Shown: one piece after another, positions 34,801 to 46,800 of the stretch
Numbering within the stretch: position 1 is the first letter of the stretch
How the letters are laid out: every line of letters starts with the position of its first letter
From: Rhyacichthys aspro
Lineage: Eukaryota; Chordata; Actinopteri; Gobiiformes; Rhyacichthyidae
Length of the DNA stretch: 64,000 nucleotides
Direction of reading: 5' to 3'
Assembly: GCA_036850595.1 (NCBI GenBank)
Contig: CM072160.1
Span: 7,519,773 to 7,583,772, forward strand
Made by a program: the position numbers and the translations under genes
Notes under the pieces: generated by a model
Told to the model about the DNA's origin: nothing
The model's input: only the letters and a program-made list of their open reading frames with translations
Database searches by the model: none

Positions 34801-37800
34801 AAGGTCTGTTTAGTATAAAGGATAGTTTTCTTTTGCAAATGTAAAGCCAGGAGCACTGGCCTTTTGGTGATTAGTGTAGTTAAAAGTCTTGAGTCTAAAG
34901 TTTATCTCTGGCCTCAGGTGTTTGTGAAGGGATGGGGTTTCCGACATTGTGACCCCAGTTGGACCTCTTTAAAGTGCTTCTTACACTGAACACTATTTTT
35001 GAATGACCGTGTGTGTGCCTTCCGTTTCCTTGACTCATCATGGGCTGGTCCCTGAAGAGCTACAGGGTCAGGATCCTCCGGGGAAGACCATCGGTGAGTG
35101 AGTGTCAGCTGCCAGCAGTGGTTTGTGCTGAGAGGACAGAGGCGAGCACGTCATCCATCAGCCTGGAGCAGCGCTGCACCACTGAGGCCTGTCCACACTG
35201 TAACAGCCCACTGAGCACGACACGAGTGGGGTTTACTCATGCTACCTTCAGTATGGGCCGTGTTGGTTCAGTGAAGCCTCAAAAAGTGAATACGCAGGAG
35301 CTAGATGAAGTAGAAACTGTAAAAGGTGCATTGTTGCTTTTGATTCAAGAGAAATGTGACACTACAGACATTTTATCAGTTGATTGATAATGTACATAAG
35401 TAATGGATGGCTCTTATGGAGTCACTCAAAAAGCATCAACCATAAAATGTCAAGCTTTTTAGTGGCATTTCCCTCATCAAATCTCATCTCAGGTGTGGTT
35501 TCTGACAGAGCAGGCACCCTTATAATCAGTAAAGGTGCACTTTTAGAGATGTTTACATTGTCAAAATGGGTTCAAAGAACTCCCTTCACACAACAGACAG
35601 CCCACAGTTTTTACAGGTGCAGCTATTAACCTGAGTCATCATTGTTTTTGCTGAGTAAAGTGAGACGTGGGCCACAGAGCTGCCTCCAAAGCCCAGCAGC
35701 TCTCACAGTGAACAATGAATATGTCATGACTGTGTCAGAAACACATTGCTCCGAGCTACCTTTTTTGATGCTACAGTTTTGTTGGAAACGAGCGCATTGA
35801 TCTTACTCTGGGAGACTGTGTCAGTGCACGTCACAAGGAGAGTGTACTGTGAGTTGGGGAGCTGCCGGCAGGAAACTGAAGCAGGAGAGGAGTCGGGTGA
35901 CTGCTGAGCTGACGTGGCTTCATACACCACACGATTATCATCCCAGCGACTGGCTCCAAACTCCTATTCAGCATCTTCTCCTCTTTCCTTTTCATGACCA
36001 TACTAATGCTGATGAGTCTTCCAAATCTTGACAGAAGCGATCAGGAGTTTGGACTGTGGACAATACCAACCATAATTATACTGAGGATGGAAACTTGAAT
36101 ATGGTGAAAAACGAAATCCAAACAAGCAAAACTCTTTAGCTCATGCAAGAAATGTGGCATTTAGCCCACCAACATAAGCTCTCAAATTAAAACTGGCTTA
36201 TAGTGACACAGCTCTATGAAACAGCATGTGCTCACGAACCAAAATGAATTTGGGAGAAATTCAGAATTATTTTGGTTGATTTATTTGCATTAAACTCCCT
36301 TGGAATGGTCAAATAAAGGCTGAGCTTGCTTAATGCCACAGTTTCAGGACATTGGCTTTGTAGAGGAGAGTAGTTACCCAAAACAAAACACAAGCAGACC
36401 CAAGTCAGTATTTGGGCCTAGGTCACTCTTTATTTTTTATATAATGCACTCTATAGGTGAGCCACTGAGTTTTCCTGTAATGGCCACTCCTTAAAACATA
36501 TAACACTGTATGGTTTACTTTCCAGGCCTCTGACATCAGACTGTTTATTATCTGCCTCAAGAAAAAAAACCCGTCTGTCTACTGACGACAGGCAGGGATC
36601 TTATCAGCACATGGGCTTGATGATCTATTTGAAGCAAGACAATAGTGCTCTACGTAGACAGCAGTAAATGTGTGATTACTTAACTGCTATTGAGCTGGAG
36701 CCACATGTCTTATGTGCTTGACTTTTCATATGTGTATGATTGCCATAGAGACAGTTTGTTTGTTTACCACAGCTCACACACCTGACAATCTGTGGCTCTG
36801 GTTTGGATCAGGACATCATTACTAACACTTGATCAGTCCTCTCATTTTGTTTAATGTGGAACCAAAATGTCAGTTTTAGGGCATTTTATCAACTTAATTG
36901 GGTGCAGTTCCTGCAAAGGAAGTCTGGGTGAGGCTCATCAGATAGTCAAACTGATTAAACCAGTGGGATGCAAAGATCTGGGACCTACATATTAGATGCC
37001 CTCACACTTTGTGGCACTTACAAAGTGGACAAACATTGTTCTTTGCATTCTCTGTATTCATAAAACTGACTTTTTATCAGTTTGTAATTGTGTAAATGGC
37101 CAAAAAGACATGTATTCCTACGTGCAAAGGTTGTCGTAAAATGTGGGAAAAACTGAATGCTCTTTTTCTTACCTCCTTGATGGCATGCTAATAAAAATGG
37201 TGTATGTGATGTTTTTCAGGCTGTATGCTGTGTTTTGGCCAGTCCGCCTTCTTTCGCTTCAACCACCCTGAAGAGGCCTTTAGGATGAAGAGCATGATGC
37301 CCCAAGGAGGCAACCTCCCGACTGGAGACTACAGAATGTGCGCAGGTACAGAAATGGTCTCTTTTGTCACCTATCCATCCAGTTTTCAATCTTGATTTGT
37401 GTTCCCATAAACATCTAGCCTTGTTTACAAACCCACAAACACACAGACCTTTTGTGACATGAATAATAAGGCCTCGAAGGACAACGTCCCTCCAGAAGGT
37501 CCGGTTTCAGCCCGGCCCATATGTATGAATGGGCCAGATTGTTTCTCATGCTGGTGTTGAGGTGGAGCAGCACAGGTTTTTTACAACCAGTGAGGGCAGA
37601 GGAAGTGTGGAACAAGGCAGGGGGCTTTAAGGGCCGCAACCATGTCTCACGTTACTACTGTATGCCAAGGTTTGAATGCAGAGTTTTTATTTTCAATGTT
37701 GTTTTAAAAAACCTGATAATGGTCACTGACACCACAGATATAGAGGTGGAGGTGCTGTGTTTGGCTGATTTACGTGGGTTTATGTTGCCAAGATCCACAA

Positions 37801-40800
37801 AAAATGCCAAGAAAATGCCCACAATGCAAGGGGCAGACTCTTTTGTTGTAAAATAAACTAAATGGCCAAATTGGGTGTTCAATTAAAAAAGAGTTGCACT
37901 GTATCAGGAAAACATGTGGTATACATAAATACATAAAAAAGGTCCCATTTGGCTTCTTCTTTTTTTTTTTAAAGCTCTTTTTAGATTGTTATTCTGACCA
38001 AAACGTTACTGTAATTTGAGCGGATGGATATAGTGATTGTGTGTTACATTGTGCTGCCCTTACTATAAACAAACCAAATTTCATGAAAAGTGGTTGAGAG
38101 TTGGGGGAGTAATAGTTGATATAATTCCAACACTACTCCATACCTTCAGGTCACACCAGTAAAATAGCTTCAAACCATTTAAAGGAGCAGAATAATAGTC
38201 ATTTTAATTTTGTGGCATAATTAACAAGCAGCACTGATACATCTATCTTCTTGCCAGCAGCCTTTATGATGCGTTGAACCCTGCGGCGTGAATGGTGCCC
38301 AGCTGGGACCTGGCGCTGGAGTTCACACTATGCATGTTTTATGAGCATCTCATTCCTCTGCGTCTCCGGGCAAAACTTTTGGCCGCTTGTGTGTGTGTGT
38401 GTCTGTTTGTGTCGTGAAAGCTTCTCCTGACTGGCGCTCGCTGTAAGACTACCTTTTCTTGGCCTGCTCTACTATCAGGGGTCTGTCACAGCATCTTGTT
38501 ATTTCCCTGCCTTAACTGTTGACGCTGCCCACCGGAGGATAAGTATAGCGCGGAGGAAAGCTGGCTGCAGTGCACTTCCTGATCCAGTAATGAAAGCCTT
38601 CCGTTGTTTAGAAACATACCATTTTCCTCAATTATGCATTCCTGAGACGCACCGAGATGATTTACACCACTCCCATGATAATCTGGGAATGTTTGTCATA
38701 TCTTTTGCAAAATTACTCTTATCTGTGTTTGAATACAACGATAAAAACACTCAATTTAATTTTACAGTGCTTTGAACTAAAACTGAGTGAGCAGAGCTGA
38801 TTGTTATGTGTAACCCATAATGTATAGTTTTGTGTCATAGAAATTATAAGTACATAAATATGGTATACAGTGTCTTAAAGCACTGACAAAAGGACTTTAT
38901 CATCATCACAGAAAGAAAAAAACCACACTTGGAGCAGGCCTATAGGCTATATACAATATGTATCATCATTTTAAGTGGTAGTTCAGAGTTTTGAAGTTGT
39001 GCATAGTAGTTGTAGCTTTTAAACATGAAAGTTTTATCTGAATTAAGAAAGAATAAACAACATAAAATAAAACTATGTAAACCACATGACCATAGACTAA
39101 AACATTGCAGTATTACTGAGACATATATCTCCATAGCTCTGTGTAGGTTTTCAAAGCCAGTTACTTCTTTTTGTTTTTTGGCAGTCTTAACCTACTGACC
39201 AGCTGTCTTTATCCTGCCATCTTTCAGCAGCGATCTTGTCACCGATTGAACACTTCCTGTGCGTCTTTGCCAGGCCAGCAGACGTCTTTTTGCCTCTGAG
39301 CTGCTTACTTAATTCTGCCAGTGGCCCAACAGTGTCTGGCTATCTTTTTCAGAGACTATTTATAAACCCCCATTCTACTGTCTGTCACCCCTTTCAGAGG
39401 CATCTTCTCCAGTCCCTCCTTGCACCCTCTTTTTGTTAGCTTCCGTTTTAACAAGACATTTTAATAAGAGCCTCTATCGCCATGTGATTTGCCTTCTGTG
39501 AAGTGCTGCACAATGACCTGCACCAACAAAAGACTGAGCTCCCTAGGATACACTGGCTAGATTATCAGCATGACATCACTGCATGTTGAATCCATTGTCC
39601 ATTTGTCAATAACACAAAAACTATAAACAGCACAGTGCAGTTTGTTCAAAACACAAAGCATATGTTTCTTTCTCTTTTTGTTTTAAATATTTGTTTGTGT
39701 TTCAAATATAGCTAAAAATCAATGGAGGCTGGCAAAGTGTTTTGACTGGTTGAAAATATATGCATTTTAAATATTACAGTATGCATTTTAACTATAACTA
39801 TAGTTTATTAAACAACTGTAATACTCTTAGCTGTGCAATAATAAACCAAAATAAATTACGTCAAACTGGAGAAGATAAGAGCGATACCGGAAGTGATACA
39901 TAGTTGTATTCAAAATAAAAACATTTTGATAGCCCTGACACGTTTATAGTAATTAGTAAGACAATATGTGTATAATGTATTTAATATTAATAAAGAATAA
40001 ACATTTTTAATGTTCTTGAAGTCATTTCTTAGCAGCACGATTCATTTGGTCCTTCTCGAACAACAAACATTAGAGAAGATAAGACACAGCAGCTTACAAC
40101 TTCAGATCTTGGTTGGGGCATGTTTTGTAAATTTATTTGCAAACTAAAACCATTTTATTGCATATGCTCTATTGCATTGCTCTAATAGATGTTGTCACAT
40201 TTATTTTAGTCTGCAGTTACGTTCACGTTTATATTTTACGGTGAAGGTCTTTCCCGGAAATGCTGTTGTTGCTATGCAGCAGCTTTACCGCGCTCCCCAA
40301 CATCCCCCGGCTGATATCCACCCAGGTTTGAGGTTTATGGAGCCAGGCCAGGCCCCGTCACTCTCTGCCGCTGTGGCACCGCTGTCTGCAGAATGTCGGC
40401 TTTAGTGTGTGTCAAATAGCCGCCCTGACTCTGACCTGGCCGCAGTTTTATTCCTTCTTGATGTGAGTAATCTGCCTAGCGCTAAACGCCGGAGAGAAGC
40501 GACGGTACCTGGTCGCACGCCAGACTCCATAAGCAAAGCGTGTGTTTAATGTTTATTAGCTCGTCATAAGAGTTTATTCATGTTGTACGACACAACTAAA
40601 TACTTAATATTATTCAGTGGTGTGTACTTTTCTATTCGGTACACAAGTACTGAATAAATGTTGTACTTATTTTGAAAATGTGAAGTACTTTTCTCGGTTA
40701 TGCGCTCAGGAATGGACTCGGTTAATGTAACAGAATTATTGCGAATCAAACTTATTTTTGTGAAAAGCCAAACGTGGTTTATGAAGAGATACAAGCCGAA

Positions 40801-43800
40801 TGGGAGATGTAATTGTGTCCAGCATCATGTCTTGTCATAGCCGGTGTCAGACTGTGAGACAACCGCTACGTAAGTGATAATTGAATCCAGTGATTTTTAA
40901 ACGGGGTTTGGCTAAGTCCTCTGGTCGAGGCGGTAGCCCATGACATCATTGCATGGGCTTTCCCTTAGCAAACGTTTGCATTTATTTTTGTCACTGCACC
41001 CCCGTTGCTGGTGACACTGCACAAATGAATCCAGCTGCTGTGTTCGGTTTGATACACGACGTGACATTTAGCCCACACCGAGCCTATTGCCTAAAGCGCA
41101 GGCTATTATCAACGTGACAACCCGCTTAATGCTGTACAATTGGCCTGGACATACCGTCTTGATTGTGGACAGGCTGTCATTAACACAGAGCTTCATTGTG
41201 AGGCTCTGTCTTTAAGAGGAGCAGCAGGAAGCTATAGACCCATCCCATCTCCGTTGAACAAGAAGCTAATGCATTATTTGTGAAGCTTCTATATTTTATA
41301 GATGTTTTTCCATTGGGACATCTCTCTCTGACATCATCTTTATAAAGAGAAGAATGGATTGTGTTGACCTTTATTGAGCATAAGAATTCAGTTCCGCAGG
41401 CAGTAATCATAATTCTGCCTCTATGACTTGAAAAGAGAGCAGTTTTTGGCAACACACAGCTGCATTTCAATTTTTTTAAAAGCTGAAGCAATTTCCAATT
41501 TTAGCTCCTTCTTTCAGGTTTTTTGCAAGGTGCACTTTGTTTCCACAGTGTTCAGTTGATGTAATGTTGCTCAGTGCAGTGAACATCATAAATGCATTTG
41601 TCAGAAATAAATCTTTCTTTTAGGGAACAAGACTCACTTTAGCCATTGGGTTCTAAGAGATTTTTTCCATTGCCTCAGCCTTTTGCACCAGGGAGAGTTC
41701 TTAAGGTACTTCATGCTATATATTTCAAGAGTTGCCACTTGGTATCTTCACACAGTGTCAGTCAATTTCAAGATCAATTCAACAAATCATATTTAGCATA
41801 AATAAAACCTGATCTGCTCTGATCCCTGCCTCTGGGCCATGTTGCTGGTTGTTTCATGTGGCGTTGTGTTTCTGTGGCAATAATCTACAGTACAACTCTG
41901 ACATCAGAGAGAGAGAGAGTTCAGATTAGATTACAGCCTGTGTCCTATGTCGCTTTCGAGTCACATAGTAATTGGGTTATATGGGCACATTTTCTCCTGA
42001 TCTCGGTCCAGCTTTCCCATGCATGTGTCCTTTCCATCCTCTTGACTAATCCTTGTGTTGTCCTCATGCTTGCTGTAACTCTCAGTGTATGATAAACATT
42101 TTAGTCTACTTCAGGCATACAGTCAAAGAACAGTCTCATGGAGGGTTTTGTGTTTGATGAAGGAGTAGGAGTTACAGGGATATTTTATTATTAATATAAA
42201 ATGATACAATACAAAGTTTTTATCCAGTCACAATAAGAATGTAGACAAATAAACCAGTTGTGGTCTTTGCCAGTCTTGATTTAAGAATGAGTCCAAGAAC
42301 AGGACTTAAGAACAAGACCAGTGCAAAGTATTAGAACACTTTGTGAGGGGCCATGTAAAGTGTCACTGTTACACATTTCTAAACAACACACTAACTGGGT
42401 TTATTTGTCTGTACAAGATACCACCAAAGCCTATCATATGTTTTCTTCTCTTCTTGTAGACACAGAGAGCCTGGTCAATGGGAATCATCAGTCAAGTCCT
42501 GCCCACTCCCCCCATGCTCCTGGAGAGAAAGTTCAATCTGAGCACAGTAAAATTGTCAGCTCCATTGAAAAAGACCTCCAGGACATCATGGACTCCCTAG
42601 TCATGGATGACCCTCAGCCATCTTCCTCTGAGGCCAAAAAGCCTCCCGGGGGTTCTTCCCTCTCCCCACTCTCTCCTATGGTTAATGGAGGAGGCCGGTA
42701 TCTGCTGTCCCCACCGACCAGCCCTGGGGCCATGTCTGTGGGGTCTAGCTATGAGAACACCTCCCCTCCGTTTTCACCACTGTCCTCTCCTTCAGCAGCC
42801 AGCAGCGGGAGCTTTACCAGCCCTTCCCCGAGTGGAGGACCCCCGGACCAGAGCTCCTCTCTGCCGCCAGTGCCTGTACGCTCTTCTAGCTACAACTTCT
42901 CCTCCCAGCCTCCTCCCGTTCCACAACCTCGGACAATACTGCCTAATTTCAGCAGCGGTGGGGCAGCCCAGAAAGTTCTGGAGAGCCCTAGGTTACAGAG
43001 AAAGCTCCTAACAGAGACCTCTCCGAGTCCCAAGCCAAGCCGGAGGGGCTTGAGTCAAGATGGCGGTGAGAGTCCACGACAGACACCTGTTTTGTCGCCT
43101 GATGAGTCTCTCAATGGTCGAAACATTGTGCCAAGTAGCCCTAGACTTATGCCCAAATTTCCTACCTGTCCGTCTCCATCCCCCTCTAATCCCAGGACCA
43201 AGACCACCACAGTGCTCCAAGAAAGGCCTGCCAGCCCCTTCAGGGAACAGACTAGTTTAGCTGATTGCTCCCTAAGCTCAAGCCCCTCCAGACAGCTTTC
43301 GCAGCCCTCCAGGGCTTTCCAGCCACCCCTAGATCCCATCGTACATATCATTCAAGGTGGCCCTCTTCAGCAGCATTCACGATCGCTACAGCCGCCTGAA
43401 AGTCCTCGAATGGCCCGCAGAAACATCGAGCTGAATGGAAGCAGTGCAGCGGGTGTCAGTATGAGAGACCTGCCTCCTCTTAGTCCATCTATGGCCAGAA
43501 GAGGGGTGCCAGTACTTCCAGGAGCATTACCAGGGACAATCCCAACCCTAAGGACTCCAGATAGTCCCTCAAGTGTCAGCAAGCTTGTCCCAGAGAGTCC
43601 CAGACTTCGACGCAAAACAGGAATAACACCTGATGAGCTATCGGGCAGTAAGGGAATGCGAGCGCGTAGTCCATCACCCACTTTAATGATGATGGAGGGT
43701 ACTGCTGGGGCTAGTACAGTACGGAAAGCAGGACATGGCAATTCGCTGTCCCCTGCATACAGTCTGGGGTCTCTGCCGGGCTCGTCCCCTGTTGCTAGTC

Positions 43801-46800
43801 CCAGAACTCACAGGAAGATGTGCGCGTCAGGGCGGCCCCATCCCGGGATGAGGGAAAGGAAGAACAGCATCACAGAAATCAGCGACAACGAGGACGAGCT
43901 GTTGGAGTACCACCGGCGTCAGAGAGAGGAGCGTCTCCGAGAGCAGGAAATGGAGAGGCTGGTGAGTAGAGATCATCTCACACAAAAATAATAACAAAGC
44001 CATTTACACCACTGTAGATATAGGAAAAATTTGTAATGAGACAATGTTATCATGCTACTCTAGTCATAAAGAAGCTAACACATCAAGTAAGCCTGACTTC
44101 AATTAGAATTAAATGGTTTGCAACAGCTGTGTTAAAATATCCACAGCATTTATTTTTGTCCCTGTAATGCTCCTGGAAGTACTGTCTGTGTTAGCTTATT
44201 GTCATCACATCTGATCTTTTGAACTACTTATTTTGACAGTGAGTTGGCCTAAAGGAGCTCTAGCTAGGCTTTTTCTGTCACCCTTTTATCAATGGTTACA
44301 AGTGGGCGAGCAAATTTGCAGCTGTTTCTTATATTACAGCAATAAAACAGTGACAGACTTAAAAAAAACAATAATAAGCAAAAAAACAGGCACTAAAAGA
44401 ACCAGATATGTAACCATTACCTAAAAATTGTCACACACTGTCACTCAAATAGTCTGTTCAGACATGTCCTAATGGTACTGGTGGATTGGTTTAATCTGTA
44501 TGACGTCTTTGAGCAAGGGAGCGTAACGATTGCTGTTATCTACATGTTTGTTTGTAAAAGGCCCATAAACCTTTTGATTGATGGGTCCATATCATGGCTA
44601 TTGGCTGTCAACACTGCTGCTGTCATGTCGTCCCGGGATGTCCAGATGATCCCTTAGCAACCTCATTGTTTGTTGTTTCCTAAACTGGACGGAGGGAGGA
44701 GGGAGCAGCGGTAGCTGTCTTGAACTTGTCTGGCAGTTTGAATGAAACTGCTGAGACAAAGCCCTTTAAAAGCCTTTATGCGCGTTTGTGGCTGTGAGGA
44801 AGGCATTTGTCCGCCCTGCTTGTAATTACAAATGGTGTTTTAAAGAGTGTGGGACAGAGTGGAGGCCGCTTAGTTGGAGAGAGCGAGCCGACATGCCCTC
44901 TGTCTCTGTGGAGCAGGTCATGTTCTGGTGCCTCCTGTAGGGGCACGCCAATAAAACAGTGTGTTGCAGTGCCACATGCACACTCTAGGAATGTGTTAAA
45001 GTTGGAACATGTCTGCAAAACTTGTACCAAAGTTTACATCAAGAACTTATTCAGCACTTCTTATAGAATAGTATAAAAGTATAGTGACTATGTTATGACT
45101 GGTGCTTATATGACAGGTTAGTAAGTAAGTTGACTGAAACTTAAATACAGGAAATATATTTAAATTCTTAGTCTCTATTCTATAGTCTTGCAGTCATTAC
45201 TCAATCAATAAAATATGTAGCCTCATAGTCAAGTTTATAGTTCTCTGGAACTCATGAAAAGAGAAGAATAATCCTCTTTCATAAGGGTGCACCTGGTTTA
45301 CCACATACTCCTCTGTGTCACGCTGAGTGATGGGGCATGTTATCATCTCAGGAGAGGACAAATCTCTCCAGATCAACTCACCTCTTCACATGTGGGACAT
45401 TAATTAAAAATTGAGCTGTAACAGTTATAACATCATGACAGTTAGATTTCTCTCACTTCTTTGTAAATATCATCTCTAGAAAACCTACAGAGCATTGAAG
45501 TTAATGGGAATAGGCCTCTTCAACTGAGTTTCAACATGTTTTCCCTGTCAACAACTCATTTCTCAGTCCATTATATCTCCTCTTTTTTGACATTACACAT
45601 GTAATCTGTTGAGTTTTATTTCAGTTTAAGTTATTCTATACATCCTTATTCAAAGGCATTGCTATTTACACCTCATCATTCTCAGCTTTATTCTCAGCTT
45701 ACACAGAGAAATATGAGGTGAGTCTTTTCATTGTTTCTCTACACCTCTATTTACCTTAAATTGCCCTAATAATTTGTCAAATTCTTACGTCTTTGTTCCC
45801 AATGAAATATTATGAGCCACAACAACCTTCGGACCAGCACCAGTACATTAACACAAAGTGAAATATTGACATTAGGTATGTGCAAATAGCTGGAGGCCTG
45901 GAAGGTCAAGAACACTTTTGCCTGAAGTAAATAAGGCATTCGGGGACAAGTGAGAGCGTATAGTGAGCCGTGGAGGCACCATTTCTCAGCAGCTCTTGTG
46001 TTTCTGTAGTTTTCTGAGGCAGAGACTTTGAGGAGGCTGGGCGTGGAGCTGCAGGGCCTGTAATTAGTCACAGTTGACTCACTGTCATGACAGATTTTGC
46101 TTGCCCCAGAGCGTCTGAATTTTAATCATTTCACGCACAGCCTGCTACTCATTCATACAACTGATTACCACAAAACAAAGTTATATGAACAGCGAGAGAT
46201 TTATCCAGGCAAGAGTCCTATTGTGGTAATAAACAGGATTACACAGCTCTGAGGCAGAAGGAGGCAACACGTAGACTCCTGCTGCTTTAATTTACTATAG
46301 TCTATACAAAGACTATGATGCAAGCTACACGGTAAAATGGGCCAGTGGTAATGTCATAGGTCCTCGGGTTATGATGCTCTAGTCTGTATTATGTTTGATG
46401 AAAAGCAAGCGTTGCTCTTTTCTGGAGGGCTTTCTTGCTCATTGTTTGTTTCTGCAAGGTTACTGTACTGCACCCTACACCTACATTATTCAAAATAAAA
46501 TCTCAGCCTTGTTAAGGTGTCATCAGTTTATCACCTCTAGGCATTGATTTCACCTACTGAACTCTGCACTTTCAAATGATTTTCTCCCTTTTGATGATAG
46601 CACCATTACAGTATCTATTACCTGCATTGTAGAGTTGCTTGTGCGTTGTGTTTCCACTCCCTTCAAAACCATAAATGTTACATTATTAGTCATGTCGTTG
46701 GCCTTGACCAGTATACTAGGCTAGTTCTGGATATTCGCCCCTGGGTGCCTCACACACAATGACAGTTTACAGTTGTGGGATAAATAAAAACTTTATTGGC

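Larger units (their letters stand above)
25271..37219 (+). other. phldb1: Intron 4 of phldb1 (11.9 kb)
   Basis: No confident coding sequence. Features: an exact MEF2 site at 27190-27199, a G+C-rich promoter-like block at about 27640-28255 ending in a good donor, and at 35040-35093 a short ATG-to-donor frame (MGWSLKSYRV...) whose phase 0 does not fit the next exon. G+C-richer segments at 29.86-30.16 kb and 30.65-30.95 kb give open frames on both strands but show nothing recognisable. The remainder is AT-rich with no clear repeat. Confidence 0.65.

Noticed and set aside
35040..35093. MGWSLKSYRVRI... frame ending at a strong gtgagt donor, possible alternative first exon
   Set aside because: Phase 0 does not match the phase-1 acceptor of the next exon, and no promoter elements are visible. 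It could only work by skipping two conserved exons.
42607..43741. Open frames in other frames and on the minus strand across the large exon
   Set aside because: These are shadows of the conserved phldb1 exon; only the phldb1 frame matches a known protein and has fitting splice phases.
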